The notes under the pieces: generated by a model
The model's input: the letters and a program-made list of their open reading frames with translations, nothing else
Database searches by the model: none
Told to the model about the DNA's origin: nothing
Part shown: in pieces, positions 6,463 to 14,892 of the stretch
Layout of the letters: every line of letters starts with the position of its first letter
How positions within the stretch are numbered: position 1 is the first letter of the stretch
Position numbers and translations under genes: made by a program
DNA from: Candidatus Desantisbacteria bacterium CG1_02_38_46
GTDB lineage: Bacteria > Desantisbacteria > UBA1551 > UBA1559
DNA: 15,591 nucleotides
Assembly (NCBI GenBank): GCA_001871015.1
Contig: MNUO01000069.1
Coordinates: forward strand, 1 to 15,591
Direction: 5' to 3'

Positions 6463-7293
6463 TCAGTCCATAGCCCCCTGCAGGTATTCGTAGATGCATT
6501 CTGGTAAATCTTCGCTGTATCCGCCTTCAAGAACGCTGAAGACTGGTTTCCCGAGATTTTTTATTCTTTCTCCAATCTTTTTATAACTTTCTTTTTCCAA
6601 TTCCATATTTGTAATAGGGTCAAGTTTATAAGTATCAAAACCTGCAGAAACTGTAATCAAAGATGGATTGAATTTTTTCACTTCAACCAAAGCATTGTCC
6701 AGTACTTCCAGATACCTTTTTTCACTTGTTCCGGCAGGAAGTGGAAAATTCAGACAATTCTTATAAGATTTCAGACCTGTTCCAGGATAGAGTGGATTCT
6801 GGTGAAGAGAAACATAGAGCACTTTTTCCTCTCCCAGTAAAATATCTTCTGTTCCATTTCCATGGTGGCAATCTATGTCAATGATGGCAATTTTTCGACT
6901 ACGCTCAGGACTTTCTCCTAAAGCTTTCTTAACTGCTATAGCAATATTATTAAAGTAACAGAATCCACCAACATTATTTTTTGTAGCATGATGGCCGGGT
7001 GGTCTTAAAAGTGAAAATGAAATTTTATTTTTTAACGCCAATTCACAAGCCTTAATTGCACCGCCTGCTGACAATTTAGCAATCTCAAATAACCCAGGCA
7101 AATTCTTTACACTTTCTACCATCTGCTGTGAATGAACTAAAAGCAAGTCTTCCTTAGAACAGGGCTCTGGCTCAACAAGCTCAAACCCTTTTTGTTTTAA
7201 AAAAAGATATGAATTCTGCACCCTTTCCGGCGATTCTGGATGTCCTGGTTCTCTGTAATTCAAACACTTTTCAGAAAAAACTATTGTAATCAT
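6463..7293 (-). CDS. Histone deacetylase family (AcuC/acetylpolyamine hydrolase-like) zinc amidohydrolase
   Basis: A 276-residue arginase/deacetylase-fold enzyme expected to remove acetyl groups from lysines or polyamines. Motifs are complete: HPESPER (18-24), RPPGHHA (97-103) with the tandem catalytic histidines, GGFCYFNN (109-116), DIDCHHGNG (139-147) with zinc ligands D141 and H143, [10 protein letters not shown] (217-226) with the third ligand D220, and LEGGY near 257-261 with the transition-state tyrosine. It is shorter than typical 300-370 residue members. Its ATG overlaps the aspS stop as ATGA and lacks its own ribosome binding site, so it is translated by coupling. The substrate cannot be read from sequence; speD and speE lie about 3 kb upstream on the same strand, which makes an acetylated polyamine worth considering. 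Confidence 0.9.
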   Translation of the reverse strand: MITIVFSEKCLNYREPGHPESPERVQNSYLFLKQKGFELVEPEPCSKEDLLLVHSQQMVESVKNLPGLFEIAKLSAGGAIKACELALKNKISFSLLRPPGHHATKNNVGGFCYFNNIAIAVKKALGESPERSRKIAIIDIDCHHGNGTEDILLGEEKVLYVSLHQNPLYPGTGLKSYKNCLNFPLPAGTSEKRYLEVLDNALVEVKKFNPSLITVSAGFDTYKLDPITNMELEKESYKKIGERIKNLGKPVFSVLEGGYSEDLPECIYEYLQGAMD

Positions 7294-9113
7294 ACTGTCT
7301 TTATGTGTAGTTCTTTTAATTGTTTTTCTTCTACTTTTGAAGGCGCTCCGGTCATCGGGCAGGTGCCAGTTGCGGTTTTGGGGAAGGCAATTACATCCCG
7401 GATTGATTCCTCTCCAGCCATCAGCATCACCAGACGGTCAAGTCCAGGAGCAATTCCACCGTGAGGAGGAGCACCATATTCAAGCGCTTCGAGAAAAAAT
7501 CCAAATCTCTCTATGGCATTTTCCTCTGTAATCCCCAATATTCTGAATATCGCCCGCTGCACATCTAAGCGATGATTTCTGATGTTGCCGCTTCCAATTT
7601 CCACCCCATTCAAAACCAAGTCATAAGTTCTCCCTTTTAATCGCAACAATTGTTGAATAAATTCGGGATGGTTGAGCAGTCTGGGTAATTCCTGATTATT
7701 AAGTTCAATAATCTTTTCTATGTCTTCCTCAACAGCAGAGGCAAACGGATGGTGGGTTGGCTGAATTCTTTTTTCCTCCTCGTTCCATTCAAAAAGGGGA
7801 AAGTCCATAACCCAGACAAACTTGAACCCGGATTCAATTAAATTCATTTTCTTTGCCATTTCAATCCTGAGATTGCCTAACACTTTATTTGCAACTTCTC
7901 TTTTATCAGCAACAAAAAGCAATAGGTCTCCTGTTTTAGCTGACATTGCTTTCTGTATTCCCTCGAGCTCTTTACTAGTGAAAAACTTCACAATAGAAGA
8001 AGCTGGACCTCCTTCCTCAACTTTTATCCATGCCAGACCCTTTGCACCAGAACTTGTTGCAAGAGTGATAATTTCATTTATTTCTTTCAGACTGAACTTT
8101 GCTCCACCCTGCACATTTATACCCTTTACTACTCCTTTGTTTTCCAGAATTTCCCTGAACACTTTAAAGCCAGTGCCTGTAAGCATCAAACTCAGCTCAA
8201 CCAACTCCATACCAAACCTTAAGTCAGGTTTATCAGTTCCATATTTCTTTAGAGATTCGGCGTATGGAGTACGCGGGAATGGAATCTTGATTTCCATATC
8301 AAGCGTTTCTTTGAATACCCTGTATATCATCTGCTCAGTAAGTGCATAAATGTCTTCTTCAGTTACAAACGACATCTCAATATCAACCTGGGTGAATTCC
8401 GGCTGCCTGTCTGCGCGCAAATCCTCGTCCCTGAAACAACGAGCAATCTGAAAATATTTCTCATAACCGGCAATCATCAGAATCTGTTTGAACAATTGTG
8501 GTGATTGCGGCAGGGCATAGAATTCGCCTGGAAGCAAACGGCTTGGAACAAGAAAATCCCTGGCACCTTCAGGAGTACTCTTTGCAAGAGCTGGCGTTTC
8601 AATTTCTAAAAATCCATTTTCTATAAGGAATTTGCGGATAGCGATACAAATTTTTGAACGCAATGTCAGGTTCTTGACCATTGGGCGGCGGCGCAAATCA
8701 AGATAGCGATATTTGAGTCTGACCTCTTCGCTTGCGTCAACCTCGTCCTGAATGACAAAAGGTGGAGTTTTTGACTCATTCAATATTCTCAACTCGTTTA
8801 CTTTTACTTCAATCTCGCCGGTAGGCAATTTTGGATTTTCTGTGCCAGCAGGTCTGGGAACAACCTCTCCCTTTACCGCAATTACATATTCAGGTTTAAG
8901 TGTGTGTGCTTTCTTGTGTAGTTTTGGATCATGTTGTGGATTGAAAACTATCTGTGTCACGCCCTCCCTGTCGCGCAGGTCAATAAAAATAACGCCACCG
9001 TGGTCACGGCGGGTATCCACCCATCCCATCAGTATCACTGTCTTACCCAGGTCTGACTTTTGCAAAGCGGAACAGTGATGACTCCTTTTCCAGTCTCCCA
9101 TTAATTCAGTCAT
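7290..9113 (-). CDS. aspS: Aspartyl-tRNA synthetase, predicted non-discriminating (Asp/Asn)
   Basis: A 607-residue bacterial-type class II AspRS. An N-terminal OB-fold anticodon domain (about 1-115) precedes motif 2 [20 protein letters not shown], a GAD insertion domain (about 290-420) and motif 3 [17 protein letters not shown] near the end. The anticodon domain carries His38 in RRDHGG and Gly90 in PAGTEN. In the Pseudomonas-type enzymes a His and a Gly at these places mark AspRS that also charges tRNA-Asn, whereas E. coli has Leu and Lys. This predicts that Asn-tRNA is made with the GatCAB amidotransferase, whose genes are not in this window. The start at 9113 has AGGAG 5 nt upstream. An intrinsic terminator lies just upstream, so a nearby promoter or readthrough is needed. 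Confidence 0.97.
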   Translation of the reverse strand: MTELMGDWKRSHHCSALQKSDLGKTVILMGWVDTRRDHGGVIFIDLRDREGVTQIVFNPQHDPKLHKKAHTLKPEYVIAVKGEVVPRPAGTENPKLPTGEIEVKVNELRILNESKTPPFVIQDEVDASEEVRLKYRYLDLRRRPMVKNLTLRSKICIAIRKFLIENGFLEIETPALAKSTPEGARDFLVPSRLLPGEFYALPQSPQLFKQILMIAGYEKYFQIARCFRDEDLRADRQPEFTQVDIEMSFVTEEDIYALTEQMIYRVFKETLDMEIKIPFPRTPYAESLKKYGTDKPDLRFGMELVELSLMLTGTGFKVFREILENKGVVKGINVQGGAKFSLKEINEIITLATSSGAKGLAWIKVEEGGPASSIVKFFTSKELEGIQKAMSAKTGDLLLFVADKREVANKVLGNLRIEMAKKMNLIESGFKFVWVMDFPLFEWNEEEKRIQPTHHPFASAVEEDIEKIIELNNQELPRLLNHPEFIQQLLRLKGRTYDLVLNGVEIGSGNIRNHRLDVQRAIFRILGITEENAIERFGFFLEALEYGAPPHGGIAPGLDRLVMLMAGEESIRDVIAFPKTATGTCPMTGAPSKVEEKQLKELHIKTV

Positions 9114-9149
9114 TTTGGCTCCTGTTATTAAACTTTACTAAATATATCT

Positions 9150-9186
9150 AAAAAAAGCCCCTTCACTAGAAGAGGCTTTTTAAAAA
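9150..9186 (-). terminator. Intrinsic terminator after rpsI, nearly symmetric
   Basis: Read on the minus strand, AAAAAGCC-CUUC pairs with GAAG-GGCUUUUU around a UAGU loop (one mismatch), with seven U residues at 9156-9150. The complementary strand also ends in U5, so it can work in both directions. It ends the speD-speE-rplM-rpsI unit 37 nt before aspS. Confidence 0.85.
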
Positions 9187-9206
9187 ATTCTGTGGTTAAT
9201 ACATTA

Positions 9207-9596
9207 TTACCGTTTTGACCACTGGAACTTACCACGAGCTCCCTTTTGCCCGTATTTCTTCCTCTCTTTCTCCCTGGGGTCACGGGTGAGGAGTGAGGCC
9301 TTTTTGAGCGTAGGAATTGTATCTGGATTAGCATGGGTTAATGCCCTCGCTATTCCCAATTTTATAGCATCCGCCTGCCCATGAATTCCTCCGCCTTCAA
9401 CATTTGCCAGGACATCAAACTTATCAAGAGTTGATGTTGCCTCTAATGGCTGACGCACTACATTCTGCAAAATTTGCCTGCCGAAGTAGGCAGCTATCTC
9501 TTTTTCGTTCACTATTATCTTGCCTGTCCCTGGTACCAGTCTTACCCTTGCTATTGAAGTCTTTCGCCTGCCCGTACCATAAAAAAACTCAGCCAT
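9207..9596 (-). CDS. rpsI: 30S ribosomal protein S9
   Basis: 129 residues from the ATG at 9596. It shows the S9 core [14 protein letters not shown] near the start, [19 protein letters not shown] in the middle, and the basic tail ending in KFQWSKR that reaches the decoding centre. I prefer the ATG at 9596 to an in-frame TTG at 9602, because AGGAG (9607-9603) sits 6 nt before it. The gene starts 13 nt after rplM, the common bacterial L13-S9 pair, and is followed by an intrinsic terminator. Confidence 0.97.
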   Translation of the reverse strand: MAEFFYGTGRRKTSIARVRLVPGTGKIIVNEKEIAAYFGRQILQNVVRQPLEATSTLDKFDVLANVEGGGIHGQADAIKLGIARALTHANPDTIPTLKKASLLTRDPREKERKKYGQKGARGKFQWSKR

Positions 9597-9609
9597 CTTC
9601 AACTCCTTT

Positions 9610-10011
9610 TTATACTGGAAAGGGCTCTAATTTCTGAGCCTTGTGCGGATGCGAAGACGTAGGATAAACCTTCAAGCGGGATATAATCTTGTCCTCCAGG
9701 TGATTGTGCGGCAACATTCCTCTCACTGCATGCCTGATAATTTCCTCTGGATGGTCTTCAAGCATTTTAAGATATGGGACATTCTTTGCTCCACCTGGAT
9801 AGCCGCTGTGGCGGAAATAAAATTTTTGCTGTGCTTTCTTACCGGTTACCCGAACATCTTCTGCATTTATAACGATTACATAGTCACCAGTATCCTTATC
9901 ATGCGAAAAGGAGGATTTATGTTTTCCCATTAAAATTCGGGCAATTTGCGTTGCAAGTCTGCCTAATATTTTTCCATTCGCATCCACTAAAAAAAATTTT
10001 CTTTCAGGCAT
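9610..10011 (-). CDS. rplM: 50S ribosomal protein L13
   Basis: 133 residues from the ATG at 10011 ([19 protein letters not shown]). Family marks are [41 protein letters not shown] and [15 protein letters not shown]. An in-frame TTG at 10020 would add three residues but is less likely. The ATG lies inside the last codons of speE (ATGCCTGA, 8-nt overlap), so the two genes are translationally linked. There is only a weak AAGG site upstream. L13 binds 23S rRNA early in large-subunit assembly. Confidence 0.97.
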   Translation of the reverse strand: MPERKFFLVDANGKILGRLATQIARILMGKHKSSFSHDKDTGDYVIVINAEDVRVTGKKAQQKFYFRHSGYPGGAKNVPYLKMLEDHPEEIIRHAVRGMLPHNHLEDKIISRLKVYPTSSHPHKAQKLEPFPV

Positions 10012-10876
10012 TGTAAACAACCTTGCCTTTCCTCAAATTCTTCTTTAAGTAATCTGGCAATACGAAAAGACTATTATGCACTTCTTGACTGTAAAACTTT
10101 AATTTTCCCTTCAATCGCTTTTTCCTGATACAATTTTGATTTAATGAACCTGGAAGAGCAGACATACTTGCTAAATTAAAACCCCATGGACCAACAAATG
10201 AAGGAACATATACCTGATATGGAAGCACGAATGGGAAAACTGCTTTCAGGGTTTGAAAGACATTTGAAAAATACTTAAGCATATTGAGATTTGTACTCCC
10301 TGATTGCACGGCAACAATACCATTTTCGGACAGCCTTTTCTTTATAAGGGTGTAAAACTCCTTTGTAAATAAAAGCTCTGACGGACCCTCGTTTTCTCCC
10401 GGGTCACAGAGGTCCAGAAAAATACAATCAAAAGTCTCTTTCTCTTTCCTTAAAAATTTTCTTGCATCCTGATAATATACCTTTACCCTCGGGTCTTCAA
10501 ATCTTCCTCTGTGCCACGATAAGAGATATTTCCTGGCAAGCTCCACCACTTCTTTATCAATATCAACCATTACAACTTTCTCAATGGTTGGATGTTTTAA
10601 TATCTCTCTTAAAATTGCACCTTCACCTCCGCCACCTACAAAAATTCTCTCAGGTTTTGGATGAAGAAAAAGTGCGGGATGGATTAGTGCTTCATGATAA
10701 ATAAATTCATCAAGCCGGGCAGATTGAATTTTCCCATTCAGAAAAAGGCATCGGCCATATTCAAGTGTATCAATGATCTTTACATCCTGATATTTTGTCT
10801 GAATACTTTTTACAATCCTGCCCAACCCATACATATGAGCTTCATAAGGAGTTAAAAATTCAACATACCAGGACAA
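10004..10876 (-). CDS. speE: Spermidine synthase-type aminopropyltransferase
   Basis: A 290-residue enzyme that transfers the aminopropyl group of decarboxylated AdoMet to a diamine. Visible are the N-terminal strand domain (YQDVKIIDTLEYGRCLFLNG), DEFIYHEALIHPAL, the nucleotide-binding GGGGEGAILREI, the acidic VVMVDIDKEVVEL, and the catalytic-loop region DCIFLDLCDPGENEGPSE. The last differs from the DSTDP form of classical spermidine synthase and resembles broader aminopropyltransferases, so the acceptor could be putrescine, agmatine or longer amines. The start is a TTG at 10876, preceded by AAAGGGGGTG, a strong ribosome binding site. It follows speD after a 145-nt gap holding tandem repeats, and its end overlaps rplM. 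Confidence 0.92.
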   Translation of the reverse strand: MSWYVEFLTPYEAHMYGLGRIVKSIQTKYQDVKIIDTLEYGRCLFLNGKIQSARLDEFIYHEALIHPALFLHPKPERIFVGGGGEGAILREILKHPTIEKVVMVDIDKEVVELARKYLLSWHRGRFEDPRVKVYYQDARKFLRKEKETFDCIFLDLCDPGENEGPSELLFTKEFYTLIKKRLSENGIVAVQSGSTNLNMLKYFSNVFQTLKAVFPFVLPYQVYVPSFVGPWGFNLASMSALPGSLNQNCIRKKRLKGKLKFYSQEVHNSLFVLPDYLKKNLRKGKVVYNA

Positions 10877-10916
10877 AAAACACCACCCCCTTTATGCTGC
10901 GCCCTGAAAATTTTAT

Positions 10917-10984
10917 GTCGCAAGACCTACTTGGTCGCAAGACCTACTTGGTCGCAAGACCTACTTGGTCGCAAGACCTACTTG
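10917..10984. repeat. Four perfect tandem copies of a 17-bp unit between speD and speE
   Basis: The unit, CAAGTAGGTCTTGCGAC on the transcribed sense, is repeated exactly four times, followed on the speD side by a partial fifth that diverges after one base. Each unit can form CAAG/CUUG or GGUC/GACC mini-hairpins. It lies in the leader of speE. Seventeen is not a multiple of three and no frame uses it. Copy number is likely to vary between strains by slippage. Confidence 0.95.
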
Positions 10985-11021
10985 GATGCCTCTGCCGATT
11001 CGTCTGAAGCAGTCCTCTTCC

Positions 11022-11459
11022 TTATCTTCCTTTTCTACAGACAACGGCTTCTCTTGACTTTTCAATCAATCCCTGCGTCGTCAAGAACTGCTCGGCCGTA
11101 AGAACTGGAAGAGGAATTACTCCTCTTTTCATCTCTACTATTACAGAACTCTTGGCCTTAAAATGGTTAATCATATAGTTGTAAGCAAGATCAGGCCTCA
11201 AGTCATCCCCGCAGGTAAAGATATCTACTGCCGCATACCCATGCTCTGGCCATGTATGAATGGAAAAATGGGATTCGGCAATAATCACCACTCCGCTGAT
11301 TCCATGGGGATTGAATTGATGAAAAGCACTCTCCAGAATATGTGCATTCGCCAAAAGAGCGGCGGCGTTCATTACCTTCTCGATCCTCTCGCAGTCGTTC
11401 AAGATTTCAGCATCACAACCATAAAGTTCTATCAGCAAATGATGCCCTAAAGCGTCCAA
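11022..11459 (-). CDS. speD: S-adenosylmethionine decarboxylase proenzyme (pyruvoyl, short bacterial class)
   Basis: A 145-residue proenzyme that cleaves itself to form the pyruvoyl cofactor and makes decarboxylated AdoMet for the adjacent speE product. Cleavage is expected between E62 and S63 in VVIIAESHFSIHTWPEHGY. The catalytic His68 and Cys83 (DIFTCG) are at the same numbers as in the Thermotoga enzyme. The length is a little above the usual 120-135 residues because of a C-terminal tail. The start is a TTG at 11459, with GGGGG (11472-11468) about 8 nt upstream; no ATG is available in frame nearby. A strong promoter and a 135-nt leader precede it. Confidence 0.95.
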   Translation of the reverse strand: MDALGHHLLIELYGCDAEILNDCERIEKVMNAAALLANAHILESAFHQFNPHGISGVVIIAESHFSIHTWPEHGYAAVDIFTCGDDLRPDLAYNYMINHFKAKSSVIVEMKRGVIPLPVLTAEQFLTTQGLIEKSREAVVCRKGR

Positions 11460-11479
11460 TTATCTACCCCCTTTCTTTC

Positions 11480-11525
11480 AGCCTCAGATGAAGCCTCCAG
11501 CCCCCCGATATAACATCGAGGAGGT
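11480..11525 (-). promoter_or_regulatory. Structured speD leader, unassigned
   Basis: The leader contains CUCCUCGAU-GUUAU-AUCGGGGGG (9 pairs including G-U) and GCUUC-AUCU-GAGGC. CCUCC at the left end can alternatively pair with GGAGG at 11498-11494 or with the GGGGG ribosome binding site. Control by AdoMet or polyamines is conceivable, but the cores of the known SAM riboswitches are not present. Confidence 0.35.
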
Positions 11526-11600
11526 TTGTGAAAACTATCAACTGATAAACTTTTTTTGATACTGACACTTTAGTTACTTTTAATTTATTCTTTTGATAAT

Positions 11601-11628
11601 ATTATACATTATTTTTTTCAATTGTCAA
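11601..11628 (-). promoter_or_regulatory. Consensus sigma70 promoter for speD-speE-rplM-rpsI
   Basis: TTGACA (11628-11623), a 16-bp spacer, then TATAAT (11606-11601) on the minus strand. Start of transcription near 11594 gives a leader of about 135 nt before the speD TTG. A/T runs upstream could act as an UP element. Confidence 0.82.
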
Positions 11629-11670
11629 GAAAAAAATGCAAAAAAATCCAAAAAAAATTCATTTTTTTCT

Positions 11671-11710
11671 AAAAAATTTTTTAAATTTCCGTCGGGAAAT
11701 GAAAAAAATT
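11671..11710 (-). terminator. Probable intrinsic terminator directly after glyS
   Basis: The hairpin AUUUCC-CGAC-GGAAAU (11700-11685) is extended by an A/U outer stem and followed by UUUUUU (11676-11671). It overlaps the glyS stop region. The stem is short in G-C pairs, so efficiency is uncertain. The surrounding 90 bp is almost pure A/T. Confidence 0.5.
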
Positions 11711-13898
11711 ATTTTTTTTCAACCAAAGATTCACTTAGAACAATTTTAGAAAAATCTGCAATTAAAAAGAATAAATTTGCAATTAAACAAAGTAATGAGA
11801 GACGATTTTCTTTCAAATTCTCGTCGTCAGTCATCACCATAACATGGTCAAAAAAATCATCAATCGGCTTGCCAAAATTTGTTAAAAGGATTTCCATCGC
11901 CTCTTTGAAATTATTATTCTTTACTTTATCCTCCACTTCATCTTTTACTTGCAAATAAATATCATATAATTTCTTTTCTTCTTTTTCCTGCAGTAGTTCA
12001 CTTTCAACTTGCAACTTGTCGTGCCCAAGCCAGATCCGCTGTGGCGGACAACTTGCAACTGTGATTTTCGCCTGCTCCAGTATATTCACGACCCGCTTGA
12101 ATGCAATGATGAACTTTTCAAAATCCGGACGTTTTCTGAATTCCTGTATAATTTTTGCTCTGTCCACTGCAGTACGCAAGTTTTTATTAAGTGCAATTTC
12201 CATTACTGCGTCCGCCTCATCATATTCTATACTGCGAGTTTTAAAAAAGGTTCGTATACGCTGCTTAAGAAAAATTATTATTTCATCTTTTGCATTTTTG
12301 TTTGTTACCTTGTCAGTGATTAATGATAACTCCTTGTCCACCAAATCCATAATTGGAACGCTGCTGACATCATTAACCTTCATCAGTACTTCAATCAAAC
12401 CCTGTGCATCCCGCCTTGCTCCAAATGGGTCCTCTGAACCGGTTGCTACATAGCCCTGGGCAAAAAATGAACAGATATTATCAATCTTATCTGCAATTCC
12501 TATAATCGCACCAATAGTCCCGGGCATATCCAATTCAAATCTTGGTAAATATTGCTCTTCTATGGCTCTTGCAACTTCACCATTTTCTCCAAACTCCAGA
12601 GCATAAATTTTTCCCATTGTTCCCTGCAAAGACGGAAATTCATTTATAACCTGATTTCCTGTGTCAATCCTGGAAAGAATTGCTGCTCTCTGAATTTTTT
12701 TCTTCATTTCTTCGTCCAATCTTAATACCTCTGCAATGAACAAAGAAAGTTTTTCTATTCTCTGAATTTTATCATACAGCGAGCCCATTCCGCCCTGGAA
12801 TATTACATCATTCAGCCGCTCTAATTTCGTATTAAGCCCTTCTTTTTTATCCTGCTCATAAAAAAACTTTGCATCTGCAAGCCGAGCGCTTAAAACATTT
12901 TCATTGCCCTGCCTTATTGTATCCTCAACAGATTTTGATAAACAGGGATTATTGACTATAGAAATAAAATTTGGACGAAGTTTTCCATCCTGCCCAACTA
13001 CCGGGAAGAACCTCTCATGCCCCATCATGCAGGTCATTACTAATTCCGAAGGCAGATGGAGATATTCAGGCGAAAATTCGCCTTTTATTGCATGTGGATA
13101 TTCTACAAGGTCGGCAACTTCATCAATAAGTACCCTCTCGAATTCTTGCCCGGCAATAGAGCCTCTACCTGCACCCTCGCACGGATATTTGCAAAGTTTT
13201 ATTAATGCTTTTTGTATCATTTTCTTTCTTTCTTCATGTTCGACAATTACATATGCTTTTTTCAATGCTTCTTTATATTTTTCAATATCCGCTTCTTCAA
13301 TTTCTATTTTCCTGGTAGAAACCAATCGGTTACCGTATGTAAATTTATTGGATTGCAAATCAGAGGTATTAAACTTTACAACTTTATCTCCATATAATGC
13401 AAGGACCCAGCGAATGGGCCTGGAGAATTTCATTCCACTCTGGTTCCATCGCATGGACTTTGGAAAAGTGAGCTGTGTTATAAAATATTTAAGATAACCA
13501 CACAGGTAAGAATACGTATCTTTGCCCTTTTCAATTACCCTGGCGCACGCATAATCACCATTTCCCCTTTTTTCAATCTTCAAGTTTTTGGCATCTATGC
13601 CAAGGGACCTGGCAAATCCGATTGCAGCTTTAGTGGGATTGCCACCGGCATCAAAAGCCACATTCTTCGCAGGACCAAAAATCTGCCTTTCAACATCATC
13701 CTGCTTATTATCTAAATTTTCTATGAAGAAAATTATTCGTCTGGGCGTTGTAAAAACTTTTACATCTCCATGAGCAATATTTTTAAGAGTTGGTCCACTT
13801 TTATAAACTTCTCTTATGCATCTCTGGTGAGATACAGGCAGCTCCTCGCACCCGATTTCCAGAAGCAAATTTTTCTTTTGACTCGCTGACACTTTCAT
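11709..13898 (-). CDS. glyS: Glycyl-tRNA synthetase beta subunit, with a repeat-encoded insertion
   Basis: The 729-residue tRNA-binding beta subunit of the alpha2/beta2 bacterial GlyRS. It shows LLLEIGCEELP (11-21), KSMRWNQSGMKFSRPIRWVLAL, DEVADLVEYPHAIKGEF, MMGHERFFPV, GMGSLYDKIQRIEKLS, DPFGARRDAQGL and the C-terminal DALR-like PIDDFFDHVMVMTDD. It is longer than the usual roughly 690 residues. Residues 613-631 (around SCPPQRIWLGHDKLQ) fall where relatives run straight from the VNIL helix to an EKEL-type helix, and are coded by a palindrome flanked by 12-bp direct repeats. The start ATG uses GGGGGTAGG as its ribosome binding site, contributed by the repeat element in the glyQ-glyS gap. It forms an operon with glyQ. 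Confidence 0.96.
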   Translation of the reverse strand: MKVSASQKKNLLLEIGCEELPVSHQRCIREVYKSGPTLKNIAHGDVKVFTTPRRIIFFIENLDNKQDDVERQIFGPAKNVAFDAGGNPTKAAIGFARSLGIDAKNLKIEKRGNGDYACARVIEKGKDTYSYLCGYLKYFITQLTFPKSMRWNQSGMKFSRPIRWVLALYGDKVVKFNTSDLQSNKFTYGNRLVSTRKIEIEEADIEKYKEALKKAYVIVEHEERKKMIQKALIKLCKYPCEGAGRGSIAGQEFERVLIDEVADLVEYPHAIKGEFSPEYLHLPSELVMTCMMGHERFFPVVGQDGKLRPNFISIVNNPCLSKSVEDTIRQGNENVLSARLADAKFFYEQDKKEGLNTKLERLNDVIFQGGMGSLYDKIQRIEKLSLFIAEVLRLDEEMKKKIQRAAILSRIDTGNQVINEFPSLQGTMGKIYALEFGENGEVARAIEEQYLPRFELDMPGTIGAIIGIADKIDNICSFFAQGYVATGSEDPFGARRDAQGLIEVLMKVNDVSSVPIMDLVDKELSLITDKVTNKNAKDEIIIFLKQRIRTFFKTRSIEYDEADAVMEIALNKNLRTAVDRAKIIQEFRKRPDFEKFIIAFKRVVNILEQAKITVASCPPQRIWLGHDKLQVESELLQEKEEKKLYDIYLQVKDEVEDKVKNNNFKEAMEILLTNFGKPIDDFFDHVMVMTDDENLKENRLSLLCLIANLFFLIADFSKIVLSESLVEKK
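12005..12060. repeat. Palindromic direct-repeat element inside glyS
   Basis: CAACTTGCAACT occurs at 12005-12016 and exactly again at 12049-12060. Between them is the hairpin TCCGC-TGTG-GCGGA (12035-12048). The two repeat copies are read in different frames (offset 44), yet the reading frame stays open through the element and back into normal GlyS sequence. Confidence 0.8.
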
Positions 13899-13905
13899 TG
13901 TGACC

Positions 13906-13970
13906 TACCCCCGACGTTTCTTTTCGAGCAACAAGGTTCCCCGCCAATTAGTAGTGGCGGGGGTTCTTAT
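13906..13970. repeat. Hairpin repeat element, copy B, in the glyQ-glyS gap
   Basis: On the + strand it runs TACCCCCGAC, a T-rich linker of 14 nt, AACAAGGTTC, the stem CCCGCCA (13940-13946), the loop ATTAGTAG, TGGCGGG (13955-13961), then GGTTCTTAT. It begins at the glyQ stop codon and its other end supplies the ribosome binding site of glyS. Copy A lies about 1 kb to the right. Confidence 0.8.
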
Positions 13971-14815
13971 TTTTCTTCACTCTTCTTAAGGTATCCCAGT
14001 GCACACTTGCGTGCAATCGCCCTTACCCTTGAAATGTAATTTGTCCGCTCTGTAATGCTGATTGCTCCCCTTGCATCAAGAATGTTAAAAATGTGGGAAC
14101 ATTTCAGAGTGTATTCATAAGCAGGTAAAACAAGCTCTTTTTTTAATAGGTCCTTTGCCTCATCTTCATATATATCGAATAACTTGAGCATCCTTTCCAG
14201 GTTTGCCTCTTTGAAATTATATTTTGAAAATTCTTTTTCTATCTGGAGTTGCATATCCCTGTATTTAAAATCTTCATTCCAGTCTATTTCAAACACACTT
14301 TTCTTATTCTGAATATACATTGCAATTCTTTCAAGACCATATGTGAGTTCAGCAGAAATCGGGTCCAGGTCGATTCCGCCAGATTGCTGGAAATAAGTGA
14401 ATTGCGTAATTTCCAGCCCGTCCAGCCATACTTCCCAGCCAAGCCCCCAGGCACCCAGTGTAGGCGATTCCCAGTCGTCTTCAACAAAACGGATATCGTG
14501 CTCCTTTTGATTAATTCCGAGTTCTTCTAAACTTTTAAGATAAATATACTGGATATTTTCCGGAACAGGTTTTAAAATCACCTGGAATTGATAATGCTTC
14601 TGGAGACGATTTGGATTTTCCCCATACCGACCATCGGTTGGGCGCCGGGATGGTTGCACATAAGCAGTTTTCCATGGCTCTTTCCCTAACACACGTAAAA
14701 AAGTAGCAGTATGAAAAGTACCTGCTCCAACTTCCATATCATATGGCTGAAGGATAATACAACCCTTCTTTGCCCAGTAGTCCTCAAGTTTTCGAATAAT
14801 TTCCTGAAATGTCAT
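13967..14815 (-). CDS. glyQ: Glycyl-tRNA synthetase alpha subunit
   Basis: The 282-residue catalytic class II subunit of alpha2/beta2 GlyRS. Marks are [90 protein letters not shown] and [13 protein letters not shown], followed by the C-terminal helical region ending in [15 protein letters not shown]. The ATG has AGGAG 5 nt upstream. Its own promoter lies 20-47 nt upstream, which gives a leader of only about 13 nt. glyS follows after 68 nt, all of it taken up by the hairpin repeat element. Confidence 0.97.
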   Translation of the reverse strand: MTFQEIIRKLEDYWAKKGCIILQPYDMEVGAGTFHTATFLRVLGKEPWKTAYVQPSRRPTDGRYGENPNRLQKHYQFQVILKPVPENIQYIYLKSLEELGINQKEHDIRFVEDDWESPTLGAWGLGWEVWLDGLEITQFTYFQQSGGIDLDPISAELTYGLERIAMYIQNKKSVFEIDWNEDFKYRDMQLQIEKEFSKYNFKEANLERMLKLFDIYEDEAKDLLKKELVLPAYEYTLKCSHIFNILDARGAISITERTNYISRVRAIARKCALGYLKKSEEK

Positions 14816-14834
14816 TGCTACTCCTATTGGAAAT

Positions 14835-14862
14835 ATTATATCATAAAATTCTAAAAATGCAA
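14835..14862 (-). promoter_or_regulatory. Extended -10 sigma70 promoter for glyQ-glyS
   Basis: TTGCAT (14862-14857), a 16-bp spacer, then TATAAT (14840-14835) preceded by TGA, an extended -10 of the same TATGATATAAT form as the small RNA promoter at 5565-5575. Confidence 0.7.
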
Positions 14863-14892
14863 CAATAAATTGAGTTATTTTTTATTACGCCA

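Noticed and set aside
7822-8349. 175-codon open frame on the + strand
   Set aside because: It lies antisense within aspS, which has full family motifs on the other strand; no ribosome binding site or recognisable domain.
9128-9334. 68-codon minus-strand frame over the end of rpsI
   Set aside because: It is an alternative frame of rpsI running into the terminator; no start signal and no family likeness.
10917-10984. CRISPR array
   Set aside because: The units are directly adjacent with no spacers, only 17 bp long, and no cas genes are present.
11480-11525. SAM riboswitch upstream of speD
   Set aside because: None of the conserved cores of the SAM classes I know can be found; kept only as an unassigned leader structure.
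12904-13497. 197-codon open frame on the + strand
   Set aside because: It is antisense to conserved parts of glyS and shows low-complexity S/F/I-rich translation typical of a shadow frame.
13906-13970. Intrinsic terminator between glyQ and glyS
   Set aside because: The stem is strong but no U run follows on the minus strand, and the element also supplies the glyS ribosome binding site.
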